From Croceitalea dokdonensis DOKDO 023 (GTDB taxonomy: Bacteria; Bacteroidota; Bacteroidia; Flavobacteriales; Flavobacteriaceae): 64,000 nt of DNA. Positions within the stretch are counted from its first letter, which is position 1; each line of letters starts with the position of its first letter. The DNA is taken from contig NZ_LDJX01000004.1 in NCBI RefSeq assembly GCF_001306415.1, forward strand, positions 99,501-163,500, written 5' to 3'. The notes below the pieces were generated by a model. That model was not told the DNA's origin. It saw only the letters and a program-made list of their open reading frames with translations, and searched no databases. Of this stretch, positions 1 to 9,275 are shown in pieces. The position numbers and the translations under genes were made by a program.

Positions 1-2526
1 CCAAAAGCCCAACCCAGGACCGGTGCTATAGATTCTAGGGCCTTTTAACTGCCCAGATTCCACCATATCCGAATAGGTGAGCACGTCCGTGGTTCCCGTC
101 TGTGGATCTCTGGTGGTGGTAACTCCGTAGGCCAAGTTTGCCGTATAAGACCACACTTGATTTTTATGGATGCCCCAAGCGGGCCGCATATGGGCATGGG
201 TATCCACAAAGCCTGGAATAATGGTCTTACCGCTGACATCAATTACCTTTGTTTCCTTTGATACCAGTATGCTGCCAGAAATGCCCAATTGTTTAATGCG
301 GTTATTGTGTATCCAAATATCCCCTTTTTCAATAATTTCCTTACCTGCCATGGTAATCAACCGTGCCCCTTTGAGCAATACATCCCCTTTGGGAATATCC
401 TTTAGGTAAGGTACTTTTATGGCTAGTTCTGTGGCCCTAAAGGCATTTTCGTTATCCTTTATATCTTTCTCTTTTTTTGTTTTTGTGGAATCTGGTTGTT
501 CCTTTTCTTTTTCCACTGCCTTTTCCTTACTTTTTGCAGCGGCCAGACTATCCCTGAATTTTTGACCCGCTTCCAAATCGTAACTGAAATAGCTTGCCCC
601 CAATGACCAGTGAATCTGCTTGCCATTTGAAGACCAAACCGGAAACTCCCCACCCATGATTGTTAGTTTAACCGCTGGAAAAGCCGCTTTTTCCGCCTTT
701 GCCAGTGAGATGGTAGGGGTTTGTCCATACTTGGGAATGATTACTTGATAAATGTCATTATTGATTTTGGCCAAGGCCGATGTTCCGTCCGGGGCTATGC
801 GTATCTCTTCGGGTTCTGAGGAGGAATCGTTGGGCTCTTCATTGCCTTTTGGGCTTGATAGGATGTCATGACCCCCAAAGGCATCATGAAAAATATCTTG
901 GGAGCCAAAGGTAACAATGCCCTTTAGCTTTAGGTGCTCTTTTTGGTCAGAGCCGTCCCAACGGATGGAAAGCAAGCCCCTATCAGCTTCAAAAAGGTAG
1001 ATTCTGTCATCTACTTTTGTAAAATGGGGTCGTGTCCTCCCCTTGGCCTTATCAATGAACTGTACGGGTCCGCCATTGGCATTTACCCATACCAAATCCT
1101 CGGCCGTACGGCCAGATAACGGTCCCACTAAATCTTGGAATACCTGGGCACTACCGCGAAGAAAGGCAATACGGTCTTTTTGGTAAGACCATTCCGGATA
1201 GGTATAAATTCCCTTGGACTCCGTTAATTTTGTGATGCGCTGCGCTCCGGTAACATTCACTTTGTATACATGGCCACCATCGGTCTCCCAAGTCGTAAAT
1301 ACAATCTGCTTTCCATCTGGTGACCATGAGGGGTGCGCTTCTATAAAATTGTTTTTGGTGAGTCTTTTGGGCGTGCCGTTGGGGTAATCCATTACGTAAA
1401 GACGGTTTAATGCGGTAAAAGCCAATTTGGAACCATCAGGAGATGGTTTGGCATTTCTTATCTGGGTGGCAAAGGCTTCCGGTGCATCGGTAATAGGGTA
1501 TTTAAAGGCCAAACGAGGCCCCAAATCAAGATTTACATCTACAGAAAATGGAATTTCCGTGGCTACCTTCTCCGCAACGGATATGCGGTGTATTTTACCC
1601 CCGTAGGATACAATGAGCTCTTTGCTGTCCGGGGTAAAGGCCATGGCGGGCAATACCCCCAAAGGCGCAATGGACTCTTGTTCGTCCCGCTGCACGGGGT
1701 ACGCCAACCAAGCTTCATCTCCCGTAATTAGGTTTCTTAGCACTAAGCCCGTTTCGGCCTCATAACGGGTGCCGTACACCAGCCACTTACCGTCCGGCGA
1801 TAAGGTTGGGGTAAATGCAGACCCATATTTTGAGGTAATAGTGGCCAAGTCCGCATCCTCCATATCGTAGGTGGCAATTTGGTATTGGGGCAACTGGGCA
1901 TTATAGTTCCAAGCACCGTTTCGCTGTGAGAAGTAAAGCAGCTTTCCGTCCGCGGAGAAAGCAGGGTCTATTAACTTAATATTCTTGGGTTCAATAACCA
2001 GCTGACTGCCAGAGCCACCGTCCTTGTGATAGATGTGGGGTTTGATGCTGCGCCTTCCTTTTACCCCAACGATATAATTGCCATCTGGTGTCCAGGCCGC
2101 GGAAAAGAAATTGTGTTTTTTGTCTTCGGTAATCTGCTTTTCCTCCATGGTGCCCAAATTCATCGTCCAAATATTATCAGACCCGCTCTTGTCAGAAATG
2201 TAAACCAATGATTTCCCATCCGGACTAAACCTGGGATGCACCTCATAGGCCATCCCTGAGGTTAAGGCTGTCGCCTTTCCGCCGGTTAAGGGCAAGGTGT
2301 ACAAATCGCCCATCAAATCAAAAACAATGGTCTGGCCATCAGGACTCACATCCAATGAGATCCAAGTACCTTCCTCAGTAGTATACTGTAGGTTTCTTTC
2401 TGGCTCTAATGGCAGTTCCTTGGTGGCTTTTTTGATGGTATCTTGGGTAGCCTTTTGCGCATGGGCAGTGCACACACATACTAGTAAACAGCACAGCGCA
2501 CGTAAAACTTGGATAGCAACTTTCAT
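1..2526 (-). CDS. Secreted TolB-like beta-propeller amidohydrolase (3' end outside window)
   Basis: The reading frame opens at an ATG (2524-2526) and stays open to the window edge, so the C-terminus is missing; 842 residues are visible. A signal peptide of about 24 residues (hydrophobic run ending ...CTAHAQ) points to export. The next ~650 residues contain many repeats of the type FSPDGK / WSPDGKQ, the signature of TolB/WD40-like (PD40) propeller blades. From about residue 720 an amidohydrolase fold begins, with GFVDTHAHM giving the metal-binding HxH at about residues 776-778. The rest of the metal site lies beyond the window. Such fusions are known in Bacteroidota and usually annotated amidohydrolase family; the substrate is unknown, with peptide- or cyclic-amide-type hydrolysis possible. 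A charged Lys/Glu-rich linker sits near residues 670-700. Confidence 0.9.
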   Translation of the reverse strand, partial: MKVAIQVLRALCCLLVCVCTAHAQKATQDTIKKATKELPLEPERNLQYTTEEGTWISLDVSPDGQTIVFDLMGDLYTLPLTGGKATALTSGMAYEVHPRFSPDGKSLVYISDKSGSDNIWTMNLGTMEEKQITEDKKHNFFSAAWTPDGNYIVGVKGRRSIKPHIYHKDGGSGSQLVIEPKNIKLIDPAFSADGKLLYFSQRNGAWNYNAQLPQYQIATYDMEDADLATITSKYGSAFTPTLSPDGKWLVYGTRYEAETGLVLRNLITGDEAWLAYPVQRDEQESIAPLGVLPAMAFTPDSKELIVSYGGKIHRISVAEKVATEIPFSVDVNLDLGPRLAFKYPITDAPEAFATQIRNAKPSPDGSKLAFTALNRLYVMDYPNGTPKRLTKNNFIEAHPSWSPDGKQIVFTTWETDGGHVYKVNVTGAQRITKLTESKGIYTYPEWSYQKDRIAFLRGSAQVFQDLVGPLSGRTAEDLVWVNANGGPVQFIDKAKGRTRPHFTKVDDRIYLFEADRGLLSIRWDGSDQKEHLKLKGIVTFGSQDIFHDAFGGHDILSSPKGNEEPNDSSSEPEEIRIAPDGTSALAKINNDIYQVIIPKYGQTPTISLAKAEKAAFPAVKLTIMGGEFPVWSSNGKQIHWSLGASYFSYDLEAGQKFRDSLAAAKSKEKAVEKEKEQPDSTKTKKEKDIKDNENAFRATELAIKVPYLKDIPKGDVLLKGARLITMAGKEIIEKGDIWIHNNRIKQLGISGSILVSKETKVIDVSGKTIIPGFVDTHAHMRPAWGIHKNQVWSYTANLAYGVTTTRDPQTGTTDVLTYSDMVESGQLKGPRIYSTGPGLGFW

Positions 2527-2623
2527 AGGGAGTGTTTGATTTTGGTTTTGCCTGTAAGGTAACCAAAACTACCCGAAAATTGGACGGTAAAATTTAAAGA
2601 TAAGCGGTAAATGGCCAGGTGGT

Positions 2624-3079
2624 CTATTCTTCTTCGCTGTCGGCAGTGGTTTCAACTTTGGTATCGGCAACCACTTCTTCCTTATCATTTTCCACAAAAT
2701 CTACAATTCCATGGTCGTGAAGGATATTATACCATTGGATGATTTTTTTGATGTCACTGGCATAGACCCGGTCTTCATCATAGTTGGGCAGAACTTGAAA
2801 AAAGTATTCTTCTAACTTTATTTTTTCCTCCTTATGGCCAATGGACGTTTTGCCCCCATTTTCCTTTTCCTTGATTTTTTGAAATACCTCTTTCAATGGC
2901 ACCTCCTCTTCCAAGGTATAAATGGCAATCTCTGATAGCACACTCACATTGTTGCGCAACCCTACGGTTACCCGTTTTCCGTCCAACAAGGACTCACCAA
3001 CAAAACCAGCCCTAGTTTGGGTCAACAATTTGTACAATCCCGGTTTACCTCCAATAGATAATATTTTATCCAAAGCCAT
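2624..3079 (-). CDS. DUF5606 domain protein
   Basis: This 151-residue protein begins MALDKILSIGGKPGLYKLL, the conserved opening of the DUF5606 family, which is nearly confined to Bacteroidota. The first ~45 residues look like a small SH3-like beta barrel, followed by a helical region and an acidic tail (DSEEE). No enzymatic motif is visible. It lies 54 bp downstream of the deformylase gene in the same orientation, a neighbourhood (ruvX-def-DUF5606) that I recall as common in flavobacteria. That suggests a housekeeping role, but the function is unknown. Confidence 0.85.
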   Translation of the reverse strand: MALDKILSIGGKPGLYKLLTQTRAGFVGESLLDGKRVTVGLRNNVSVLSEIAIYTLEEEVPLKEVFQKIKEKENGGKTSIGHKEEKIKLEEYFFQVLPNYDEDRVYASDIKKIIQWYNILHDHGIVDFVENDKEEVVADTKVETTADSEEE

Positions 3080-3132
3080 ATCTGTGTTTTAACGTTGCAA
3101 AGTTATAGGAATCTTTTAGCTACCGTTGCCCG

Positions 3133-3723
3133 TTACCTTACTTTTTTGGCATCGGGAAAGCGCATTTTATAATCCACGCTTATTTTTCCTTTGGAAATTT
3201 TTTGCAGCCTGTTTTTAAGAAGTCGTTTTTTGAGTGAAGACAGTTTGTCCGTAAACAGGATACCCTCTATATGATCGTACTCATGCTGGATGACGCGCGC
3301 TACAAGTCCTGTGTAGGTTTCTGTGTGGTTCTTAAAATTTTCATCTTGATAGGAAATCGTGATAGTATCCTTTCTATGCACATCTTCCCGGATATCCGGG
3401 ATACTCAAACAACCTTCATTAAAGGCCCACTCCTCACCCGCTTCCTCTTCTATCTGGGCGTTGATGAACACCTTTTTAAATCCATGTAGCGCATCCTGTT
3501 CTTCTTTGGTAAGCTCTTCATCATCGGCAAAGGGCGTAGCATCTATCACAAACAGCCTAATGGGCAAACCAACTTGTGGTGCCGCTAGGCCAACGCCGCT
3601 GGCATTGTACATGGTCTCCCACATATTATGGATTAAATCGTTGATATTGGGGTAGTCTTCAGTAATTGCCTTCGCCTTTCTTCTCAAAACAGTATCGCCA
3701 TAGGCAACAATTGGTAAAATCAT
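3133..3723 (-). CDS. def: Peptide deformylase
   Basis: The enzyme removes the N-terminal formyl group from nascent proteins in the cytosol. All three family motifs are present: GVGLAAPQ (residues 43-50), EGCLS (103-107, with the metal-ligand Cys) and HEYDH (147-151, two His ligands and the catalytic Glu). Its 196 residues are normal for a Bacteroidota deformylase. It starts at ATG and lies only 6 bp after the DUF1919-like gene, so it is probably cotranscribed with ruvX. Confidence 0.97.
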   Translation of the reverse strand: MILPIVAYGDTVLRRKAKAITEDYPNINDLIHNMWETMYNASGVGLAAPQVGLPIRLFVIDATPFADDEELTKEEQDALHGFKKVFINAQIEEEAGEEWAFNEGCLSIPDIREDVHRKDTITISYQDENFKNHTETYTGLVARVIQHEYDHIEGILFTDKLSSLKKRLLKNRLQKISKGKISVDYKMRFPDAKKVR

Positions 3724-3729
3724 AGGTAC

Positions 3730-4416
3730 TTACTTAAATCGGGTTCGTTGAATCTTGCCGGTATTTAACCATTGTATCACATCAAAATAAAGAAAGGTTA
3801 ACTTATACAGCTTCTTTCCATTTACGGCAAAAGTCCTTTTATCGTTACTTTGCTGGCGCAAGATAATATGTTCTTCCGTTTTTTCGCCAAGCATGGGGTT
3901 AATGGAGAAGGAAACTTTGTTCTTGAACGGCAGGCCATGAAAATCCGTCAAGTCTTCTGAAGTCACTCCCCTACGGTCACAAATCATAAAGAAATAGTGA
4001 TTCTTGTTCTGCTGCAAAAGCATACGTTTTTTTCTTCTGTTCCATTTGCTGCGGGCCTCATCCTCGTTGCTATAATGCTGAAAATGGATTTCGATATCGT
4101 CCAATACACCAATCGGGTAGTCGTTTTTTGCATCTTTGTACTTAGAAACAGGAATAAAATTAAGGTCCACGCCCATGTAACGGTCAAAATCCTTTAACAG
4201 TTTCATGTAACAGGGTCCGTAGAAAAACAAACCAATAAAAGGGGTGTTATAGGGTATATTGAGCTGTTGGTAAATTTGGCTACCCCAGCAGTTACGACTC
4301 ACAATCACAAAATCCTTATTGAATAGGGAGCGTTGCTCACGACTGTCAAAATACACTTTAAAATACTGCCTTATTTTCCGTTTGAGAAATACCTCAAGGT
4401 CCACGATACCCACCAC
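3730..4416 (-). CDS. DUF1919-type exopolysaccharide biosynthesis protein
   Basis: This 228-residue protein resembles DUF1919. The region VIVSRNCWGSQIYQQL, followed by FIGLFFYGPCYMKLL and a run of charged residues around KWNRRKKRM, matches the family pattern. DUF1919 members occur in capsule and exopolysaccharide clusters and are thought to be transferases, but no reaction is established. The start is GTG at 4416, because an in-frame stop lies 15 bp upstream and the next Met is far inside. The start falls just after the ruvX stop codon, so translation is probably coupled. Its place between ruvX and def is odd for a sugar gene, but a glycosyltransferase cluster begins 1 kb away on the other side of dapD. 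Confidence 0.75.
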   Translation of the reverse strand: MVGIVDLEVFLKRKIRQYFKVYFDSREQRSLFNKDFVIVSRNCWGSQIYQQLNIPYNTPFIGLFFYGPCYMKLLKDFDRYMGVDLNFIPVSKYKDAKNDYPIGVLDDIEIHFQHYSNEDEARSKWNRRKKRMLLQQNKNHYFFMICDRRGVTSEDLTDFHGLPFKNKVSFSINPMLGEKTEEHIILRQQSNDKRTFAVNGKKLYKLTFLYFDVIQWLNTGKIQRTRFK

Positions 4417-4417
4417 C

Positions 4418-4828
4418 CTACTTTCTGTTTAGATAATCTTGCAAAATGATGGTGGCACTAATTTCATCCACCAAGGCCTTATTACTTCGTTTTTTTTTGC
4501 CCAAACCCGATGCCAGCATGGAGTCAAACGCCAGTTTTGAGGTAAAACGCTCGTCTTGCCTGGTTACCAGTATGTTGGGATACCATTTTTCCAATTTGGC
4601 AATAAAGGGTTGCATTAAGGCCTCGGATGTTGACGGGGTGCCATCCATTTGCTTGGGTTCCCCTATTACAATACGTTCCACATCCTCGGTGGCCAAATAT
4701 TTTCTTAAAAATTGGGGCAACTCGCTAGTGGCCACCGTGGTTAGTCCAGAAGCTATGATCTGTAGTTCATCGGTTACGGCAATGCCCGTTCTTACCTTAC
4801 CATAATCCAACGCTAGAATCCTTGCCAA
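4418..4828 (-). CDS. ruvX: Putative Holliday junction resolvase / pre-16S rRNA nuclease RuvX (YqgF)
   Basis: The 136-residue protein has the RNase H-like YqgF fold: ILALDYGKVRTGIAVTD at the N-terminus carries the first catalytic Asp (residue 8), VIGEP carries the central Glu, and LVDEISA near the C-terminus supplies the last acidic residue. The family is linked to 16S rRNA 5'-end maturation and to Holliday-junction cleavage. The start is TTG (4826-4828), since no ATG is available ahead of the first catalytic strand. A -7-like TATTTTTG lies just upstream on the same strand. It heads a run with the DUF1919-like gene and def. Confidence 0.93.
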   Translation of the reverse strand: MARILALDYGKVRTGIAVTDELQIIASGLTTVATSELPQFLRKYLATEDVERIVIGEPKQMDGTPSTSEALMQPFIAKLEKWYPNILVTRQDERFTSKLAFDSMLASGLGKKKRSNKALVDEISATIILQDYLNRK

Positions 4829-4842
4829 ATCTGAATTTTTGG

Positions 4843-4850
4843 CAAAAATA
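4843..4850 (-). promoter_or_regulatory. Candidate -7 element for ruvX
   Basis: The minus-strand octamer TATTTTTG fits the Bacteroidota -7 consensus TAnnTTTG. It lies 14 bp before the ruvX start, implying a very short leader. No convincing -33 TTG is visible at the right distance. Confidence 0.4.
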
Positions 4851-4903
4851 ACCTATAAATTGTTATGCCTGTAAATTGAACTGGGATATCGTGGAATGCA
4901 CCC

Positions 4904-4911
4904 TATCTTCG
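4904..4911 (+). promoter_or_regulatory. Candidate -7 element for dapD
   Basis: TATCTTCG is a one-base variant of TAnnTTTG. It lies downstream of the ATG at 4896 and 17 bp before the ATG at 4929. If transcription starts just after it, only the 4929 start can be used. TTG at 4876-4878 is a possible -33 element, though the 25-bp spacing is long. Confidence 0.45.
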
Positions 4912-4928
4912 CAAAAATTTTTACAATC

Positions 4929-5744
4929 ATGGATGCGCTAAGGGATATCATAGAAAAAGCTTGGGAACAACGGGAATTGTTAAAGGAGGCAACAACACAA
5001 GAAGCCATAAGGGAGGTGATTGCCTTATTGGACGATGGTAAACTGCGTTGTGCCGAACCCACTGCCAACGGATGGCAAATCAATGAATGGGTCAAAAAGG
5101 GGGTAGTACTATATTTTCCTATTCAGAAAATGGAAACCTTGGAAGCGGGCATTTTTGAATACCATGACAAAATTCCTTTGAAACGAGGCTATGAGGCAAA
5201 GGGGATACGCGTTGTACCCCATGCCGTTGCAAGGCATGGTGCGTATATTTCCCAGGGCACCATACTTATGCCCAGTTATGTGAATATAGGGGCTTACGTG
5301 GATGAGGGCACAATGGTGGACACTTGGGCCACCGTGGGCAGTTGCGCACAGATTGGCAAAAACGTTCATTTAAGTGGTGGCGTTGGTATTGGCGGGGTTT
5401 TGGAACCTTTGCAAGCGGCACCGGTCATTATTGAGGACAACGCATTCATAGGCTCACGCTGCATTGTCGTAGAGGGCGTTAAAGTAGGGAAAGAAGCCGT
5501 ATTGGGAGCCAACGTGGTATTGACCGCTTCTACCAAAATTATTGATGTTACCGCAAAAGAGCCAGTGGAAACCAAAGGAGCGGTACCCGCAGGTTCCGTT
5601 GTTATTCCTGGTAGTTATACCAAACGCTTTGCCGCTGGGGAATACCAAGTGCCTTGCGCTTTGATCATTGGCAAACGGAAGGAAAGCACCAATAAAAAAA
5701 CATCTTTGAACGATGCGCTCCGCGAATATGATGTAGCGGTATAA
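4929..5744 (+). CDS. dapD: 2,3,4,5-tetrahydropyridine-2,6-dicarboxylate N-succinyltransferase
   Basis: The enzyme transfers succinyl from succinyl-CoA to tetrahydrodipicolinate in the succinylase branch of diaminopimelate/lysine synthesis. I chose the ATG at 4929 (MDALRDIIEKAWEQRELL, 271 residues) over 4896 because it gives the usual family N-terminus and because a promoter -7 element lies between the two. The helical N-terminal domain is followed by a left-handed beta-helix of hexapeptide repeats (about residues 105-235; runs such as GAYVDEGTMVDTWATVGSCAQ). The short C-terminal segment contains the family-like SVVIPGSYTKRF. It is divergent from ruvX. lysA, which acts later in the pathway, is about 38 kb away. 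Confidence 0.96.
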   Translation: MDALRDIIEKAWEQRELLKEATTQEAIREVIALLDDGKLRCAEPTANGWQINEWVKKGVVLYFPIQKMETLEAGIFEYHDKIPLKRGYEAKGIRVVPHAVARHGAYISQGTILMPSYVNIGAYVDEGTMVDTWATVGSCAQIGKNVHLSGGVGIGGVLEPLQAAPVIIEDNAFIGSRCIVVEGVKVGKEAVLGANVVLTASTKIIDVTAKEPVETKGAVPAGSVVIPGSYTKRFAAGEYQVPCALIIGKRKESTNKKTSLNDALREYDVAV

Positions 5745-5816
5745 AATTGTAGGAAAATATACCAAAACCTTCTTTTTTCCGTTAGCTACAGGCGTACATC
5801 ATTAAAATAGCTGCCA

Positions 5817-6650
5817 TTGACGCCTAAGAACAACATAACCGCATTGATCATCACCTACAATGAAATTGGATATATTGAAAGGTGTATTGAATCCATTGGC
5901 TTTGCCGATGAAATTATTGTGGTGGATTCATTCAGTACAGATGGCACCTATGAATACCTTTTGTCGCATAAAAAGGTAAAGGTAGTTCAACGCCCTTTTA
6001 AAAACTACACGGACCAGAAGGCTTTTGCGCTACAACAGGCCAATAATGATTGGATTCTTTTTGTTGATGCCGACGAAGTGGTCAATGCCCAACTAAGAGA
6101 AGAAATCCTGCAAACTATAGCCAATAAGAATGCCGCAGAGGCCTACTATTTCTACAGGCAGTTTATGTACCAAGGTGCACCGCTCCACTTTAGCGGTTGG
6201 CAAACCGACAAAAACCACAGGTTGTTCAGAAAAAGTAAGGTGAAGTTCGTGGATAACAAATTGGTTCATGAATCCCTTGATGTCAACGGCACCTCAAAAA
6301 GTCTAAAAACCAAACTTGAGCATTATTGTTTTAAAAATTTTGACGACTACAAAAGAAAAATGTTGTGCTATGGCCAATTACAGGCACAAGAAAGGCTGCA
6401 AAAAGGGGAAACTTCCAGTGTCCTAAAATTACTTATCAAACCCATTTGGCGATTTACGTACAACTTTGTCTGTAGGTTTGGATTTCTTGATGGCACCAAG
6501 GGTCTAAAGGTTTGTTATCTTAACGCATTGAGTGTTTACCACAGATATGCCCAATTACATCGTTTAAGGCAAAATTTAAACGTTAAGCCATACGGTAGTT
6601 TTGGCAAGGAAAGAAACTATGCCATTGGCAAGGAAAGTGTAATCAGCTAG
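5817..6650 (+). CDS. Glycosyltransferase family 2 (WaaE/KdtX-like)
   Basis: The 277-residue protein is a GT-A fold transferase. ITALIITYNE opens the nucleotide-binding fold, IIVVDSFSTDGT follows, and FVDADE is the metal-binding DxD motif near residue 83. The pattern NYTDQKAFAL and the later HxE-type segment (LVHESL) match lipopolysaccharide core beta-glycosyltransferases of the WaaE type. No membrane helix is seen, so it likely acts at the inner face of the inner membrane. The start is TTG at 5817; the paralogue at 10338 aligns from almost the same residue, which supports this choice. It lies 72 bp after dapD, with no clear terminator between. Confidence 0.9.
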   Translation: MTPKNNITALIITYNEIGYIERCIESIGFADEIIVVDSFSTDGTYEYLLSHKKVKVVQRPFKNYTDQKAFALQQANNDWILFVDADEVVNAQLREEILQTIANKNAAEAYYFYRQFMYQGAPLHFSGWQTDKNHRLFRKSKVKFVDNKLVHESLDVNGTSKSLKTKLEHYCFKNFDDYKRKMLCYGQLQAQERLQKGETSSVLKLLIKPIWRFTYNFVCRFGFLDGTKGLKVCYLNALSVYHRYAQLHRLRQNLNVKPYGSFGKERNYAIGKESVIS

Positions 6651-6944
6651 CATGTTCCATGTTCACTATAGCAATGCGCACGGATGACATTCCTGGATGT
6701 TTTATTTACTAAAGTCTGAATTAAACATAGTTACAACACATAAGCAAGGCCTTTAAAATTCCAGAACCTTGCAGATGGCTTCAACCACCAGTAATATGTT
6801 CTTACGCCGTACCTATCTTAAACATTATTAAATTTGGGCAAGACCATGGGACAATGCACACCTATTTTCTAAAACTATCCTCACATATGTTTAATGTTGC
6901 CTTAAATGTTTAGTTTTAGAGTGACAAGAAAATGTTAGGGTGGC
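6651..6944 (+). other. Non-coding gap in glycosyltransferase cluster
   Basis: I see no coding frame, RNA gene or strong terminator in these 294 bases. The gap is AT-rich and probably contains the promoter of the following glycosyltransferase gene, although no clean TAnnTTTG element stands out. Confidence 0.5.
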
Positions 6945-7994
6945 ATGAATATTACCATTGTTGAAGTAAGCAGAAGTCACGAAGAATGCATCTACAGCCA
7001 GGTACTCTTTTTAACAAGTGCAGGCCATAAGGTGTCCTTACTGCTGCATGAAGCATTGGAACCACAGGTAGCAACCTACTGGCATTTATGTGAACAACTT
7101 AGTTTAATACGTCCGGTTGCCCAAGGTCTGCTACCCAAATGGCAACAGCAACGCAAAACAGCCAAGATATTGGAAAAACAGGACGTTGTCATTTTCAATA
7201 CGGCCAGTTCCAGTAAATTTGTGCGCAACCTTTGCCTACTTTTACTTCATAAACAAGTGTTGTGCCTAGGTGTACTGCACCATGGAAATAAGCTCATGGG
7301 AAGTTTTACCCAAAAGGTGATATCCTTAAAAATAAAAAGGTATTATGTTTTAAGTGACCATATTAAAAAACAGCTCACGCCAAAACAGGATACCTACATC
7401 ACCAGTTTCTACCCTATCTTTTTTCCTGACAACCATCAGTATATGGAAAAACCGCCCAACGAAATCTGGATTTCCATACCTGGCCGGATAGATGCTACCA
7501 GAAGGGATTACGACACCTTATTAAAAACCTTGGCGAAAACCCAACGAAAAAGCAAGCTAAAATTCCTGTTGCTTGGAAAACTGGACCGTGAAAGAATTAC
7601 TGACAACAACCTCATGGAACAGATAGAAAAGCTAGGCCTACAAGACTTTTTTATTTGTTTTGACCACTTTATCCCAAACAAGGAATATCACGCCTACCTA
7701 AAATCCAGTAATCTGGTCATGCCACTTTTAAAAGAAGAAGAAAATTACTTACGCTATAAAATTTCAGGCAGTTTTAATTTGGCCTATGCGTACCAAAAAC
7801 CCTTATTGTGCAAGCAATTTTTTGCAACTATTGGGGATTTAAATGAAAATGCCATCTTTTATACCGCAGACAATCTAGCACAGGTTTTAGAGGGCATCGG
7901 GGAGGGTAGCCTAGACGTTCCAAATGGGTACCAGAATCCAAAATGGGAATTTAACCGTCAAAAAGAACAGTATCTGTCCTTATTAAAGGTCTAA
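6945..7994 (+). CDS. Putative glycosyltransferase (GT4-like)
   Basis: This 349-residue protein is less conserved than its neighbours. The N-terminal half has Rossmann-like strands (MNITIVEVSR..., DVVIFNTASS, VLCLGVLHHGNK). The second half opens with ISIPGRIDATRRDYDTLL and KLKFLLLGKL, the usual start of the donor-binding domain of GT-B enzymes. A canonical E-x7-E motif is not obvious; instead there is LRYKISGSFNLAYAYQKPLL, where family members often recognise the nucleotide sugar. No signal peptide or membrane helix is present. Its position among glycosyltransferases suggests a step in the same surface glycan. Donor and acceptor are unknown. Confidence 0.7.
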   Translation: MNITIVEVSRSHEECIYSQVLFLTSAGHKVSLLLHEALEPQVATYWHLCEQLSLIRPVAQGLLPKWQQQRKTAKILEKQDVVIFNTASSSKFVRNLCLLLLHKQVLCLGVLHHGNKLMGSFTQKVISLKIKRYYVLSDHIKKQLTPKQDTYITSFYPIFFPDNHQYMEKPPNEIWISIPGRIDATRRDYDTLLKTLAKTQRKSKLKFLLLGKLDRERITDNNLMEQIEKLGLQDFFICFDHFIPNKEYHAYLKSSNLVMPLLKEEENYLRYKISGSFNLAYAYQKPLLCKQFFATIGDLNENAIFYTADNLAQVLEGIGEGSLDVPNGYQNPKWEFNRQKEQYLSLLKV

Positions 7995-8156
7995 AATCAA
8001 ATATTTCAACCTTTTACCAGTAGCTATTTGGTTGTTGTCAGGGCTTAAGCACCTTAGGCTATTTTTTGCGATATTTAAGTATGAACAACATTTACATGCC
8101 AACACTCCCAGTTTAGGTAATCACAGAAATATCAGTAGTTTTGCCACATTCAAAAG

Positions 8157-9275
8157 ATGCCCATGAAAATAGGATACGATGCAAAACGTATTTTTCATAA
8201 TACCACCGGTCTAGGAAATTATGGAAGGGACATTGTTCGCATCTTAACTGGCCATCCTGCCATATCGCATTTATTTTTATTTAACCCAAAAGCTTCTAGT
8301 CTATCCAAAAAAGTTGAACTTGGCAAGGCTACCATTGTATATCCAGCGGGCTGGTTCTGGAAAAACTTCACAACCCTATGGCGGTTATTTGGGGAAAGCA
8401 AGCAGCTTAGCGGCAAAGGCGTGGACATTTTTCATGGATTATCGGGAGAATTGCCCATGGGCCTGCCCCATAAAAAGGTTGCCAGTGTGGTAACCATCCA
8501 CGATCTTATTTTTCTAAGTCATCCACACTATTACAATTTTTTTGACCGTATCATCTATCGCCTTAAATTCCAGCATGCGGTGAACCATGCAGACCGGGTT
8601 ATCGCCATTAGCGAACAAACGAAGAAAGATATTATTAAATACCTGCGCACCGATGCCGACAAAATCACCGTCATTTATCAAGGATGTAATGAGGTGTATC
8701 AAAAAGAATATACCACACAAGAAAAACAAGAAGTGCGCAAAAAATTTAACCTGCCGGAAAAATTTATTTTAAATGTTGGTACCCTACAAGAAAGAAAAAA
8801 TGCGCTGTCCGTAGTACGGGCCATTAAAGACACCAAGTACCATCTTGTTTTGGTTGGGCAGGAAAAAGCCTATGCAAAAAAAATCAAAAAGTATATAAGG
8901 GATAATCACATGGAGCATCAGGTGAGTTTTATAAAGAATATCAGCTCCGAAGAACTAGCGACAGTATACCAATGTGCCACGGTATTTTGCTACCCTTCTA
9001 TATGCGAAGGATTTGGGATACCCATCATTGAGGCCCTCTATAGCAAACTACCGGTGATCACCACAAAAAATGGCTGTTTCCCAGAGGCCGCCGGCCCGGA
9101 TTCCATCTTTGTGGATCCTATGGATACCAAGGAGATCAAAACTGCATTGGAAGACCTTTTTAGCCATCCGGTAAAACGGGCAGAAATGGCCAAAAAAGGG
9201 TTTGTTTATGTTCAACGGTTCTCCGATGCCAACGTAGCGCAGAATCTGGTGAATCTTTACAAAAACTTGACCTAA
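8157..9275 (+). CDS. Glycosyltransferase family 4
   Basis: This is a GT-B fold enzyme of 372 residues. Internal translation may begin at the second ATG (8163, MKIGYDAKRIF), which matches the usual N-terminus better. Features are VVTIHDLIFL in the acceptor domain, FILNVGTLQERKN at the start of the donor domain, and the donor-binding E-x7-E motif within CEGFGIPIIEAL. Such enzymes transfer mannose, galactose or similar sugars from nucleotide donors during LPS or exopolysaccharide synthesis at the cytosolic membrane face. Its stop overlaps the next start by one base (TAATG), so translation is coupled. Confidence 0.92.
   Translation: MPMKIGYDAKRIFHNTTGLGNYGRDIVRILTGHPAISHLFLFNPKASSLSKKVELGKATIVYPAGWFWKNFTTLWRLFGESKQLSGKGVDIFHGLSGELPMGLPHKKVASVVTIHDLIFLSHPHYYNFFDRIIYRLKFQHAVNHADRVIAISEQTKKDIIKYLRTDADKITVIYQGCNEVYQKEYTTQEKQEVRKKFNLPEKFILNVGTLQERKNALSVVRAIKDTKYHLVLVGQEKAYAKKIKKYIRDNHMEHQVSFIKNISSEELATVYQCATVFCYPSICEGFGIPIIEALYSKLPVITTKNGCFPEAAGPDSIFVDPMDTKEIKTALEDLFSHPVKRAEMAKKGFVYVQRFSDANVAQNLVNLYKNLT

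Noticed and set aside
4896-4928. Upstream ATG for dapD
   Set aside because: A -7-like promoter element lies between it and the ATG at 4929, and the family N-terminus begins at 4929.
6738-6776. Inverted repeat GCAAGG ... CCTTGC in the glycosyltransferase gap
   Set aside because: Six-base arms with a ~20-base spacer and no T-run are expected by chance.
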